Positions 16,512 to 25,685 of a DNA stretch of 64,000 nucleotides are shown piece by piece. The translations under genes were made by a program, and so were the position numbers. Numbering within the stretch: position 1 is the first letter of the stretch; each line of letters opens with the position of its first letter. The stretch is from Proteocatella sp041738345 (GTDB taxonomy: Bacteria; Bacillota; Clostridia; Peptostreptococcales; Filifactoraceae), in NCBI GenBank assembly GCA_041738345.1, contig JBGSPX010000020.1:1-64000 (forward strand). The letters run 5' to 3'. The notes below the pieces were generated by a model. That model had not been told where the DNA came from and did not search any database. It was given only the letters and a program-made list of their open reading frames with translations.

Positions 16512-17564
16512 ATGGTTCAAAAAATAAGAGAATTCATGAAATACAATAACCTAAAAGCTGTCTTGATATCGAAGCCTCAAAATATACGATATTTTTCTAA
16601 ATTTACTGGAACATCTTCATTAATTTTAGTTACAGATGTCAATCGATATATATATGTAGATTTTAGATATGTAGAGCAGGCGAAAGAACAATGTATAGGT
16701 TATGACGTAGTAACGATAAGGAGTAATTTAGATATTATAAATCACATGAAGAGTCTTGGATTTTCGAGACTTGCCTTTGAGGATGATTATGTAAATTATG
16801 CTATGTATGCACTATTCAAAGAAAAACTAGAAAATGTTGAATTTGTACCCCTTAAAGGACAAATAACTAAGATACGAGCAGTTAAAACAGATGAAGAGAT
16901 ATCACATATAGAAAAAGCGGCAAATATATTAGATGAGACATTTACACATATATTAAAATTTATTAAGCCTGGAATGTCAGAACTTGATATAGCTGTAGAG
17001 ATAGAATATTTTGTGAAGAAAAAAGGAGCTATTGGAATACCTTTTGAAACCATTGTAGCTTCAGGGAAAAGAACAAGTATGCCACATGCTGTTGCTAGTG
17101 ATAAAATAATAGATGATGGTGACTTCTTGACAATGGATTTCGGTTGCATATATAATGGGTATTGTGCTGATATTACAAGGACAATTTTTGTTGGTAGTGC
17201 TAGTGAAAAACAAAAAGAGCTTTATGATGTAGTACTAAAGGCTCAAACGGCATCACTTTCTACAATAAAAGCTGGAGTTTCATGTAGAGCTATTGATAAG
17301 GTTGCAAGAGATATAATTTCAACTTATGGATATGCAGAGAATTTTGGACATGGTGTAGGGCATGGTGTAGGGCTTGAAGTACATGAACTTCCAAGGATAA
17401 GTATTTTTAGTGAGGATGTCCTTGAAGAAAATATGGTTATTACTGACGAACCAGGTATATATATACCTGAGTTTGGTGGGATTAGAATAGAAGATTTATT
17501 AGTGGTAACAAGTGATGGCTATAGATTACTTTCAAAGTCATCAAAAGAATTAATTGAAATTTAG
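16512..17564 (+). CDS. Xaa-Pro peptidase, M24 family
   Basis: A 350-residue protein with a creatinase-like N-terminal domain (1-125) and a pita-bread catalytic domain. Metal ligands are visible in order: D-F-G and D-I-T-R-T (two Asp), G-H-G-V-G-H-G-V-G (His), I-T-D-E-P-G (Glu) and I-R-I-E-D (Glu). It removes or cleaves before proline in peptides, using two metal ions, in the cytoplasm. It is followed 22 bp later by efp, a gene order conserved in Firmicutes that links proline peptidase and proline-stalling rescue. GGAGGGAGC precedes the ATG. Confidence 0.9.
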   Translation: MVQKIREFMKYNNLKAVLISKPQNIRYFSKFTGTSSLILVTDVNRYIYVDFRYVEQAKEQCIGYDVVTIRSNLDIINHMKSLGFSRLAFEDDYVNYAMYALFKEKLENVEFVPLKGQITKIRAVKTDEEISHIEKAANILDETFTHILKFIKPGMSELDIAVEIEYFVKKKGAIGIPFETIVASGKRTSMPHAVASDKIIDDGDFLTMDFGCIYNGYCADITRTIFVGSASEKQKELYDVVLKAQTASLSTIKAGVSCRAIDKVARDIISTYGYAENFGHGVGHGVGLEVHELPRISIFSEDVLEENMVITDEPGIYIPEFGGIRIEDLLVVTSDGYRLLSKSSKELIEI

Positions 17565-17586
17565 AAAGAATATTGGAGGTTATTTA

Positions 17587-18144
17587 ATGATTTCAGCAGG
17601 TGATTTTAGAAAAGGTGTAACTTTTGAGATTGAGGGTCAACCATTTCTTATAGTTGATTTTCAACACGTAAAACCAGGAAAAGGAGCGGCTTTTGTAAGA
17701 ACTAAATATAGAAACTTAAAGACAGGTGTTTTAAGAGAAGAAACTTTCAACCCTAACGATAAATTTCCAAAGGCTACTATAGAAACAAAAGAAATGGAAT
17801 ACCTTTATAATGATGGGGAATTATATTACTTTATGGATAATGAGAGCTATGAGCAAATTCCTTTAAATTATGAGCAAGTTGAAGAAGCTATAAAATGGCT
17901 TAAGGAAAATGATTCAGCTACAATAAGATTTTATCAAGGAGCAGCTTTTCAAGTTGAAGCACCGTTCTTTGTTGAACTTCAAATAGTAGATTGTGAACCA
18001 GGAGTTAAGGGTGATACTGCTACAAATGTAACTAAAGCAGCTACCATGGAAACTGGCGCAGTGGTACAAGTTCCTCTTTTTATAAACCAAGGGGATAAAA
18101 TTAAAATTGATACAAGAACAGGCGACTATATGTCAAGAGTATAG
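17587..18144 (+). CDS. efp: Translation elongation factor P
   Basis: The 185-residue size and three OB-like domains are typical of EF-P. The N-terminal domain holds the modified-tip loop K-P-G-K-G-A (Lys at the tip, as in bacteria using unmodified or 5-aminopentanol-modified Lys), and the C-terminus ends in the family signature I-K-I-D-T-R-T-G-D-Y. It relieves ribosome stalling at polyproline. ATG 17587 after TTGGAGG is used rather than the upstream in-frame ATG at 17554, which lies inside pepQ. Confidence 0.97.
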   Translation: MISAGDFRKGVTFEIEGQPFLIVDFQHVKPGKGAAFVRTKYRNLKTGVLREETFNPNDKFPKATIETKEMEYLYNDGELYYFMDNESYEQIPLNYEQVEEAIKWLKENDSATIRFYQGAAFQVEAPFFVELQIVDCEPGVKGDTATNVTKAATMETGAVVQVPLFINQGDKIKIDTRTGDYMSRV

Positions 18145-18182
18145 AAACCTATAATATATACTTGTATAAGGAGGGCATGATC

Positions 18183-18608
18183 ATGGAATATTTATACGAA
18201 AGAGTTGCTTATTTAAGAGGCCTATGTGAAGGTCTAGGTATTTCTAACGAAACAAAAGAAGGTAGAGTTTTGGAGGAAGTAGTAGAGATTTTAGGGGAGT
18301 TTGCAGATGCGATTGTGGAACTTTCTGACAAGCAAGAGGAACTAGAAGAGTACACTGAAATGATCGATGAAGATTTGTCTGAGTTAGAGGATGATTTTTA
18401 TGAAGATGAAGAAGATGACGAAGACGATGATGAAATGGGTTATGTTGAAATAACGTGTCCTCACTGTGGCGAAGAAATTGAAATAGACGAGGATTTGTTA
18501 TATGACGAAGAGTCAGACATACTTTGCCCTTGTTGTGATCAAGTAGTTATAAGTGCATGTGACGATGAGGATTTTGAAGAAGAAGAAATAGAAGAAGGCG
18601 ACTTATAA
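18183..18608 (+). CDS. CD1247-type acidic protein with zinc-ribbon motif
   Basis: A 141-residue, highly acidic protein. The N-terminal 60 residues match the pattern of the CD1247 N-terminal domain found in Clostridia (Y-E-R-V-A-Y-L-R-G-L-C-E-G-L). An Asp/Glu tract follows, then a zinc-ribbon pair C-P-H-C-G ... C-P-C-C near residues 92-120, and another acidic tail. Two in-frame ATGs lie at 18177 and 18183; AAGGAGGG spacing favours 18183. Function unknown; position after efp and before rnc suggests a translation or RNA-related context. Confidence 0.75.
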   Translation: MEYLYERVAYLRGLCEGLGISNETKEGRVLEEVVEILGEFADAIVELSDKQEELEEYTEMIDEDLSELEDDFYEDEEDDEDDDEMGYVEITCPHCGEEIEIDEDLLYDEESDILCPCCDQVVISACDDEDFEEEEIEEGDL

Positions 18609-18616
18609 AAAAATTT

Positions 18617-18645
18617 AAAAGGCTGCATTTATGCAGCCTTTTAAT
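18617..18645 (+). terminator. Rho-independent terminator after the CD1247-type gene
   Basis: Perfect 12-bp arms AAAAGGCTGCAT (18617-18628) and ATGCAGCCTTTT (18631-18642). It separates the pepQ-efp unit from rnc. Confidence 0.85.
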
Positions 18646-18686
18646 ATAAAAGTCAAATATAATGTTATCAGGGGGAATGTGTTTTT

Positions 18687-19379
18687 ATGAACAAACTTAT
18701 AGAATTACAAAAAAAAATAGGATATACGTTTATTGATATAGAGCTTTTAAAAATAGCACTTACACATACATCGTATGCAAATGAACACAAAAAAAAGATG
18801 ATAAAGCACAATGAAAGATTGGAATTTCTAGGGGATAGTGTACTTAGTTTAATAATAACTACTTATCTATTTAAGAACCTTTCAAATATTCCAGAGGGAG
18901 AACTTTCTAGAATAAGATCTACAATTGTTTGTGAAAATTCGTTAAAGCTAAGCGGCGATGAATTTAATTTAAGTCAATATATATATATGGGAAAAGGTGA
19001 GGAACAAACGGGCGGAAGAGGTAGAAGTTCTATAGTATCAGATGCTATGGAGGCGCTTATAGCTTCAATATATTTAGATTCAGGATATGAAAATGCAGAA
19101 ATATTTGTACTTCGTCAAATGGAAGATATAATTCAAAAGGCAATACAAGGGAAATTATTTAAGGATTATAAGACACAATATCAGGAAGTAATACAAAAAA
19201 AATCAAATGCTAAAATTGAGTATGTTGTAGTAAGCGAAGAAGGACCGGATCACCAAAAAATATTTACAGTAAGTTTGCTTTTAAATGACACTGTAGTATC
19301 TACTGGGAAAGGAAGAAGTAAGAAAGTTGCAGAACAAAAAGCAGCAGAAATTGCTTTGGAGAAAATGAATGAACAATAA
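18687..19379 (+). CDS. rnc: Ribonuclease III
   Basis: 230 residues. The RNase III signature E-R-L-E-F-L-G-D-S-V-L lies at about 43-53, with the second acidic catalytic pair D-A-M-E-A-L near 115. The C-terminal double-stranded-RNA-binding domain (about 160-228) ends K-K-V-A-E-Q-K-A-A-E-I-A-L. It processes rRNA precursors and structured mRNAs. GGGGGA precedes the ATG, and the 3' end overlaps the radical SAM gene by 11 bp, indicating translational coupling. Confidence 0.97.
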   Translation: MNKLIELQKKIGYTFIDIELLKIALTHTSYANEHKKKMIKHNERLEFLGDSVLSLIITTYLFKNLSNIPEGELSRIRSTIVCENSLKLSGDEFNLSQYIYMGKGEEQTGGRGRSSIVSDAMEALIASIYLDSGYENAEIFVLRQMEDIIQKAIQGKLFKDYKTQYQEVIQKKSNAKIEYVVVSEEGPDHQKIFTVSLLLNDTVVSTGKGRSKKVAEQKAAEIALEKMNEQ

Positions 19380-20409
19380 AAGAACAATTCCTATATTTGT
19401 ACCCCATAGTGGATGCCCAAATGATTGTATTTTTTGTAATCAAAAAAAAATAACTGGAGTCTCTTCTTTAGTAGGGCCAAAAGAAGCCGAGGATACAATC
19501 GTAGAAGCCTTAAAAACTATTCCTCAAAACATGGATATAGAAATAGCGTTTTTTGGAGGAAGTTTTACAGCCATAGAAATAGAACATCAGGCAGCACTTT
19601 TGGATATTGCAAATAAGTATAGAAAAAACCACAATATAACGGATATAAGATTATCTACGAGACCAGATGCTATAAATCAAGAAATTCTTGATTTTTTAAA
19701 ATTAAAAAATGTAACTATAATAGAATTGGGAGTACAGTCTTTAGATGAAGCCGTACTTTTAAATAGCAATAGAGGACATAACTCTAAATGTGTGTATGAA
19801 TCATCAGAGCTTATTTTAAAAAATGGATTTAAACTTGGTCTTCAGATGATGCTAGGTTTGCCGGGAGATACAGTTGATAAAGTAATTTATACAGCAGAGG
19901 AATTTATAAAAATATCACCTCACTTTGTAAGAATATATCCGGTGCTAGTAATAAAAGATACAGGGCTTGAATCACTTTTTAAGAGTAAGGTTTATGAACC
20001 TTGGAGCATAGAACAGACAGTAGAAACATGCAAAGAAATTTATGTCAGATTTTCAAAAAAAGGAATAAAAGTTATACGGATAGGACTTCAAACATCTGAA
20101 GATATAACCCTTGGAAAAGATGTTGTAGCAGGGCCTTTTCATCCGGCAATTGGAGAACTTGTTTATTCTAGTATATTTAGAGATATTATAGAGAATGTCA
20201 TAATTCCAGAAAAGTTGGATTATTACAAAGAACGAGTAGTAACCTTAAAGCTTAACAAAAAACATATTTCTAAAGTAATTGGAAATAAAAAGTCGAATAA
20301 GACATATTTTAAAAATAATTATAACATAATGTTTAATTTAGAATATATGGATTCAGAAAATATTTTAGTTGTGGATGAAACAGTAATAGATATATCATTT
20401 TTAAAATAA
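19369..20409 (+). CDS. Radical SAM protein, Elp3-like
   Basis: 346 residues. The radical SAM cluster motif C-P-N-D-C-I-F-C is at about 15-22, followed by G-G-S-F-T-A, L-S-T-R-P-D and the E-L-G-V-Q-S segment typical of the Elp3/coproporphyrinogen-oxidase-like subgroup. In Clostridia this family member sits between rnc and smc as here. The substrate is not known. It overlaps rnc and precedes smc by 13 bp. Confidence 0.85.
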   Translation: MNNKRTIPIFVPHSGCPNDCIFCNQKKITGVSSLVGPKEAEDTIVEALKTIPQNMDIEIAFFGGSFTAIEIEHQAALLDIANKYRKNHNITDIRLSTRPDAINQEILDFLKLKNVTIIELGVQSLDEAVLLNSNRGHNSKCVYESSELILKNGFKLGLQMMLGLPGDTVDKVIYTAEEFIKISPHFVRIYPVLVIKDTGLESLFKSKVYEPWSIEQTVETCKEIYVRFSKKGIKVIRIGLQTSEDITLGKDVVAGPFHPAIGELVYSSIFRDIIENVIIPEKLDYYKERVVTLKLNKKHISKVIGNKKSNKTYFKNNYNIMFNLEYMDSENILVVDETVIDISFLK

Positions 20410-20422
20410 AAGAGAGAGCGCC

Positions 20423-23400
20423 GTGAAATTAAAATCGATAGAACTTAAGGGATTTAAGTCTTTTCATAATAAGACGAAAATAGAATTTCCAAATGGAATA
20501 ATAAGTATTGTTGGTCCAAATGGAAGCGGAAAAAGCAATGTATTGGATGCCTTTAGATGGGTTCTTGGAGAGCAAAGTGCTAAAAATCTTAGAGGAGATA
20601 AGATGGAGGATGTTATATTCTCTGGAACAAAACGTCATAATCAAGCCAATTATTGTGAAGTAGAGATAATATTTGATAATGAAGATAAAGCGTTAGATAT
20701 TCCTTTTTCCGAAGTTAGCATAAAGCGTAAAGCTTATAGAGATGGAGAAAGCGCATATTATTTAAATGGAAAAATATGCAGATTAAAAGAGATAAAAGAA
20801 CTTTTGTTAGACTCAGGAATAGGTAAAGAGGGGTATTCGGTAATATCTCAAGGTAAAATAGATGAGATTGTAAACTCGACCTCAGTTCAAAGGAGAAAAC
20901 TTTTAGAAGAAGCGAGCGGGATATCAAAATTTAGATTTAAAAAAGAAGAAAGCGAAAAAAAGCTAGAAGCTACTAAAATTAATATGGAACGCTTAAATGA
21001 TATATATATTGAAATAGAAAGACAAATTGAGCCTCTAAAAAAACAAAGTGAAAAAGCACATAAATATTTAGAACTTAAGAATCACTTGAAAGAAGTAGAA
21101 ATAAATTGTCTTCTAAACGAATATGATGATTCGTACAAAAATCATTCTAGCGATATATTAGAACTTGAAAAAGTTAACGCTGAGTTAAAAATTATAGATA
21201 ATAAACTGGTAGATTTTAGTAAAACATTAGAGATATATGAAGAAGAAAAAGAAAAAACTCAAGCTTTGATAACTAAATTAGATAGTGATAAGAACGAGCT
21301 TAATATAGAAAAAAACAATATCAAAAATGAAATAAATAAAAATGAAGAAAAATTAGAGTTTAATCAAAAAAATCTTACAAAACTAAAAAACTCACTCTTG
21401 ATATCACAAGGTAATTTAGATGAAGTGGAGTCAAAAAAATTAAAATTAGATGAGTTGAAATTGAAGGTTAACTCTGAGTTAGAAACGCTAAAGTATGGTT
21501 TGGTCCAAAAAGAAGCGCTTAAAGTCGATTTAATTTCAAATTTTGAAAATAGCAAGATTGAATATGAATCCTGTCTCCAAAAAAAGAATTTACTTGTAGA
21601 ATCTAAAAATAAAAAAGAATATAATCTTCAATTTCTATTGGAGAATATTGAATATGAAAACAAAAAGAAACAAGAAATAAAAAATAATATACTTCAATTA
21701 AAACGAAATTTAAACGAAGTAGATTTTGACATTCAAGATTTGAAACAAAAAAGTGAAGTTTGTATAAGTGATTTAAATAATATTCAAAATGATAAAAATA
21801 AATTGGAATATGAGCTTTCTGAATGTAGAAAATCAAAAATAGAATCAGAATCACGTAAAAATAAGATTGTTTTAGAATTAAGGGATTTAAAAACAAAACA
21901 AAACATCTACATATCAATGGAAAATGATATGGAAGGTTTAAATAAAAGTGTAAAAACTATACTTGAAAATAAACATTTAAATGGGATATTAGATGTAGTC
22001 GTTAATGTTATAAAAACGGAAGCGGTTTATGAAAAAGCTGTTGAAACCGCACTTGGAGCATCGTTGCAACATATTATTACTAGGGATAGTAATTCCGCAA
22101 AACAGGCCGTTGAATTTTTGAAAAAAACGAAATCTGGAAGAGCTACATTTTTGCCGTTAGATACTATAAAAGGAACAAGTCTTTTACTTGAAGGTATAAA
22201 GACGGTATCGTCAGTAGTAAAATGTGATGCTAAATATCAAGCGATTATAGAATCTTTGCTAGGGCGTACTGTATTAGTAGATAATATGGATGAAGCGGTT
22301 ATTTTATCTAGAAAATTAAACTATAAATATAGAATAGTAACACTTGATGGAGAAATTTTTAATCAAGGAGGCTCAATAACAGGGGGGCATTATTATAAAC
22401 AGACCAATCTTTTAGGCAGAAAAAGAATAATAGAAGAGTACGAACAACGTATAAGCCAATTGAATTCTAGTCTAGAAGTAGAAATGAAATGTTTTAGTGA
22501 CCTTGGGGATAGAGAAGAGGTGTTGCTCGATAAATTGAAATCAATTGACCTTGATATCAATAATAGATTAAAGTACAAAGACGAACTCATATTTGAGATA
22601 AATGATTTTGAAAATAAACAAAAATATATAAAAAATAGTATTGAAAACTTAAAAACTGAAACTGAAAATAAAAAAGAATTAGAACTTGAAACTGAGAAAA
22701 AAATTGAAACATTAAGACAAGAATTATTAAATTTGGAATCTGAAATAAAAATATCTTTAGATAGCCTGGTTTGTTTATCAACTGAAAAAAATAATTTTGA
22801 ATTAGAAAAAGAAAAGTTATTAAGGGGTGTTTCTGAAGTAAACTTGGAAATATCAAAATTAGAGAGTAAGCTGGAATCATGTAATGTTGAAAATCAAGGC
22901 TTATTAACGCTACAACAAACCTATGTTTTTCAATTTGAGGAAAATAAAAAAGAAATATATTTATTGACCAAAGAAATATCTGAAATTGAAAAATTGATAT
23001 CAGAATTCAATTTAGAACTTAAATTAAAGCAAATTGAGGTAGATGAGTTAAATATAAATGTTGAAGATTTGAAATCTGAAGCTAAAAAAATAGATACGAA
23101 ATTACATCAGATTTATTTAGAAAAGAAAACTGATGAAGAAGTAAAAATGAAAAAAATAGAAGAAAAATATAGACTTGAAAATAAAATAGGAAAAATTCAA
23201 GTTATTACTCAAACGGTAACGCAACGAATATTAGAAGAATATCAAATAAGTATAGAAGAAGCAAGGCAATTTTATAATAAAGAAACACAATATGAAAAAA
23301 GCAGTATATTAGATTTAAAATCTAAAATAGAAGCATTGGGCAATATAAATTTAGATGCGATAGAAGATTATAAGATACTATCAGAACGATATGAACTTTA

Positions 23401-23953
23401 TAATATTCAAATAAATGATATAAAACAGTCTATAGAAGCACTGGAATCAATAATTACAGGGCTTGAAAAGGATATGACCAGAGAGTTTAGAGAAAATTTT
23501 GATATGATAAACTCGACTTTTGGAAAAGTATTTTCGCAACTATTTGGAGGAGGCGAAGGGAGCTTAATAATAAGTAATCCTTCAGATATACTTAACTCGG
23601 AGATAGAAATAGTAGCACAGCCAGAAGGTAAAAAATTGAAAAGTATATCAGTCATGTCTGGCGGAGAAAAGGCACTTATGGCAATTGCACTTTTATTTTC
23701 AATCCTTATAACAAAACCAGCACCATTTTGTATTTTGGATGAGATTGATGCAGCACTAGATGATTCGAATATAGTCAGATTCAGTACTTTTTTAGAGAAA
23801 CTTTCAAATGATATTCAATTTATAACCATAACGCACAGAAGAGGAACTATGGAGACTTCAGATTATATATATGGAGTAACGATGCAGGATAAAGGGGTTT
23901 CAAAAATTGTAAGCCTTAAATTTGAAGAAGCTACAGACTTTATAGAACAATAG
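20423..23953 (+). CDS. smc: Chromosome segregation ATPase SMC
   Basis: 1176 residues, normal for bacterial SMC. Walker A G-P-N-G-S-G-K-S-N is at about 32-40; long coiled coils (about 170-500 and 680-1010) flank a hinge (about 510-640, with G-G-S-I-T-G-G). The ABC signature is S-V-M-S-G-G-E-K-A-L and Walker B C-I-L-D-E-I-D-A-A-L-D. It forms the condensin-like ring with ScpA/ScpB that organises the chromosome. GTG start at 20423 after AGAGAGCG. Confidence 0.97.
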   Translation: MKLKSIELKGFKSFHNKTKIEFPNGIISIVGPNGSGKSNVLDAFRWVLGEQSAKNLRGDKMEDVIFSGTKRHNQANYCEVEIIFDNEDKALDIPFSEVSIKRKAYRDGESAYYLNGKICRLKEIKELLLDSGIGKEGYSVISQGKIDEIVNSTSVQRRKLLEEASGISKFRFKKEESEKKLEATKINMERLNDIYIEIERQIEPLKKQSEKAHKYLELKNHLKEVEINCLLNEYDDSYKNHSSDILELEKVNAELKIIDNKLVDFSKTLEIYEEEKEKTQALITKLDSDKNELNIEKNNIKNEINKNEEKLEFNQKNLTKLKNSLLISQGNLDEVESKKLKLDELKLKVNSELETLKYGLVQKEALKVDLISNFENSKIEYESCLQKKNLLVESKNKKEYNLQFLLENIEYENKKKQEIKNNILQLKRNLNEVDFDIQDLKQKSEVCISDLNNIQNDKNKLEYELSECRKSKIESESRKNKIVLELRDLKTKQNIYISMENDMEGLNKSVKTILENKHLNGILDVVVNVIKTEAVYEKAVETALGASLQHIITRDSNSAKQAVEFLKKTKSGRATFLPLDTIKGTSLLLEGIKTVSSVVKCDAKYQAIIESLLGRTVLVDNMDEAVILSRKLNYKYRIVTLDGEIFNQGGSITGGHYYKQTNLLGRKRIIEEYEQRISQLNSSLEVEMKCFSDLGDREEVLLDKLKSIDLDINNRLKYKDELIFEINDFENKQKYIKNSIENLKTETENKKELELETEKKIETLRQELLNLESEIKISLDSLVCLSTEKNNFELEKEKLLRGVSEVNLEISKLESKLESCNVENQGLLTLQQTYVFQFEENKKEIYLLTKEISEIEKLISEFNLELKLKQIEVDELNINVEDLKSEAKKIDTKLHQIYLEKKTDEEVKMKKIEEKYRLENKIGKIQVITQTVTQRILEEYQISIEEARQFYNKETQYEKSSILDLKSKIEALGNINLDAIEDYKILSERYELYNIQINDIKQSIEALESIITGLEKDMTREFRENFDMINSTFGKVFSQLFGGGEGSLIISNPSDILNSEIEIVAQPEGKKLKSISVMSGGEKALMAIALLFSILITKPAPFCILDEIDAALDDSNIVRFSTFLEKLSNDIQFITITHRRGTMETSDYIYGVTMQDKGVSKIVSLKFEEATDFIEQ

Positions 23954-23973
23954 TTGAAAGAAAGGATTTAGAT

Positions 23974-25236
23974 ATGTTTAAAAAACTTTTTGGATGGGGA
24001 CGTAAAAAAGAGGAAATAGAAGACCAAATTGAAGAAGAAGTAGAAACTGAGGAAGAAGTAGAAACTGAGGAAGAAGTGGAAACTGAGGAAGAAGTGGAAG
24101 CTGAGGAAGAAGTAGAAGCTGAAGAAGAAGTAGAAACTGATGAAGAAGTAGAAACTGAGGAAGAAGTAGAAGCTGAGGAAGAAGTAGAAGCTGAGGAAGA
24201 AGTAGAAGCTGAGGAAGAAGTAGAAGCTGAGGAAGAAGTAGAAGCTGAGGAAGAAGTAGAAGCTGAAGAAGTAGTAGAAAAGAAGGGTTTTTTTGCAAAG
24301 TTAAAAGAAGGTCTCTCAAAAACAACCCAAAGCTTTACTACAAAATTAGACAATTTGTTTAAAGGTTATAAAACTATAGATGAAGAGATTTATGAAGAAC
24401 TTGAAGAAATTCTTATAACTGCAGATGTAGGGTTTGAAACGACATTAAAAATAACTGAAGAATTAAGAAAAAGAGAAAGAGAAAATAAGATAGAAGACCC
24501 TGCTGTGCTTCAAGAAGAACTTGAAAATATAGTGGAGAATTTATTGTTATTACCGTACGAAAAATCTGAAGAAGTTGAGAATGTCAATTTAGAAGAAATT
24601 TCAATTTCAGACAAAAAGCAAAAGATTATGGTAATCGTAGGAGTAAATGGGGTTGGAAAAACTACAAGTATAGGAAAAATTGCATCTCAACTCAAAAATG
24701 AAGGGCAAACAGTTATGCTTGCAGCTGCCGATACTTTTAGAGCCGCAGCTACAGAACAGCTTACTATTTGGGCAGAAAGAGCAGGGGTTCCTATTGTAAA
24801 ACATCAAGAAGGGGCAGATCCTTCGGCAGTAATATTTGATGCTATAAAATCAGCTAAAGCACAAAAGATAGATGTTTTAATATGTGATACCGCAGGAAGA
24901 CTTCACAATAAAAAAAATCTTATGAATGAACTTGAAAAAGTATTTAAGATAATAAATAGAGAATATCCTGAAGCCGAAAAAGAAGTATTACTCGTAATAG
25001 ATGCGACTACAGGGCAAAATGCAATAACTCAAGCAAAAGTATTCAAAGAAGCGGCTCCACTTAACGGACTTATTCTAACTAAATTAGATGGAACTGCAAA
25101 AGGTGGAGTTGTACTAGGTATAATTTCAGAGCTTTCAATTCCTATAAAATATATAGGTGTTGGAGAAACAATTTCTGATTTACAGAAATTTGAAGCGAGA
25201 GCCTTTGCAAAAGCACTATTTGGGAAAAATGAATAA
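23974..25236 (+). CDS. ftsY: Signal recognition particle receptor FtsY with an expanded acidic repeat
   Basis: 420 residues. Residues 1-20 are a basic amphipathic start (M-F-K-K-L-F-G-W-G) suited to membrane contact. Residues 21-98 are 13 tandem copies of the hexamer E-E-V-E-(A/T)-E. Residues about 105-190 are the N domain, then the G domain: G-V-N-G-V-G-K-T-T, D-T-A-G-R, T-K-L-D-G-T-A-K-G-G. It docks the SRP-ribosome complex on the membrane by pairing with Ffh. GAAAGAAAGG precedes the ATG, 20 bp after smc. Confidence 0.96.
   Translation: MFKKLFGWGRKKEEIEDQIEEEVETEEEVETEEEVETEEEVEAEEEVEAEEEVETDEEVETEEEVEAEEEVEAEEEVEAEEEVEAEEEVEAEEEVEAEEVVEKKGFFAKLKEGLSKTTQSFTTKLDNLFKGYKTIDEEIYEELEEILITADVGFETTLKITEELRKRERENKIEDPAVLQEELENIVENLLLLPYEKSEEVENVNLEEISISDKKQKIMVIVGVNGVGKTTSIGKIASQLKNEGQTVMLAAADTFRAAATEQLTIWAERAGVPIVKHQEGADPSAVIFDAIKSAKAQKIDVLICDTAGRLHNKKNLMNELEKVFKIINREYPEAEKEVLLVIDATTGQNAITQAKVFKEAAPLNGLILTKLDGTAKGGVVLGIISELSIPIKYIGVGETISDLQKFEARAFAKALFGKNE
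24034..24267 (+). repeat. 18-bp in-frame tandem repeat (13 copies) in ftsY
   Basis: Unit GAAGAAGTAGAAGCTGAG with A/C/T/G variants at a few places. The copies are in frame and encode E-E-V-E-A/T-E. The last six copies are nearly identical, pointing to recent slippage expansion. Confidence 0.92.
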
Positions 25237-25262
25237 TAATTATAAATATAAAGTAAAAATAC

Positions 25263-25291
25263 TTGACAAGCGTTAGAAAATATAATAAGAT
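25263..25291 (+). promoter_or_regulatory. Promoter of the ylxM-ffh-rpsP operon
   Basis: TTGACA (25263-25268), 17 nt, TAAGAT (25286-25291), in the gap between ftsY and ylxM. This implies that ylxM-ffh has its own start in addition to read-through from smc-ftsY. Confidence 0.65.
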
Positions 25292-25334
25292 ATTATCTGT
25301 AAAGCAAACAACCTTTACAGGAAAGGTGTGGAAA

Positions 25335-25685
25335 ATGGAGATAGATAAGTTTGTTCATTTGAATAAATTATTCATTTTGTACAGAAATTTATTGACTGAA
25401 AAGCAGTCGATAATATTAGAATACTACTTCGGCGAAGATTTGTCTCTTGGAGAGATAAGTGAAGAGATGAATGTTTCTCGTCAAGCTATACATGACACCT
25501 TAAAGCGTTGTGAAAGTATATTGATAGACTACGAAGAAAAATTAGGACTTTATAAGCAAGAAATTGAAGGAAATGAAAAAATAGAAAAAATAATTTCAAT
25601 GTTAAAAGCATTAAAATCAGAGTATAGTCTTAATGATAATAGAATAGATAAAATAATAGATATTTGCAAGGAGCTATCAGAATGA
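25335..25685 (+). CDS. ylxM: YlxM-family SRP-associated helix-turn-helix protein
   Basis: 116 residues from ATG 25335 (GAAAGGTG upstream). The N-terminal half has a sigma-region-4-like helix-turn-helix: L-T-E-K-Q-x-x-I-L-x-x-Y-Y, then S-L-G-E-I-S-E-E-M-N-V-S-R-Q-A-I-H-D, which is the YlxM/UPF0122 signature. YlxM binds the SRP and stimulates its GTPases in some Gram-positives. Its stop overlaps the ffh start (ATGA), so the two are translationally coupled. Confidence 0.92.
   Translation: MEIDKFVHLNKLFILYRNLLTEKQSIILEYYFGEDLSLGEISEEMNVSRQAIHDTLKRCESILIDYEEKLGLYKQEIEGNEKIEKIISMLKALKSEYSLNDNRIDKIIDICKELSE

Noticed and set aside
24034..24267. A regular repeat array that could be mistaken for a CRISPR.
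   Set aside because: The units are 18 bp with no spacers, in frame inside ftsY, and no cas genes are present.
23940..24353. Long antisense frames rich in Ser/Ala/Thr or Leu/Pro opposite ftsY.
   Set aside because: They are mirror readings of the 18-bp acidic repeat of ftsY, have no ribosome sites and low-complexity composition.
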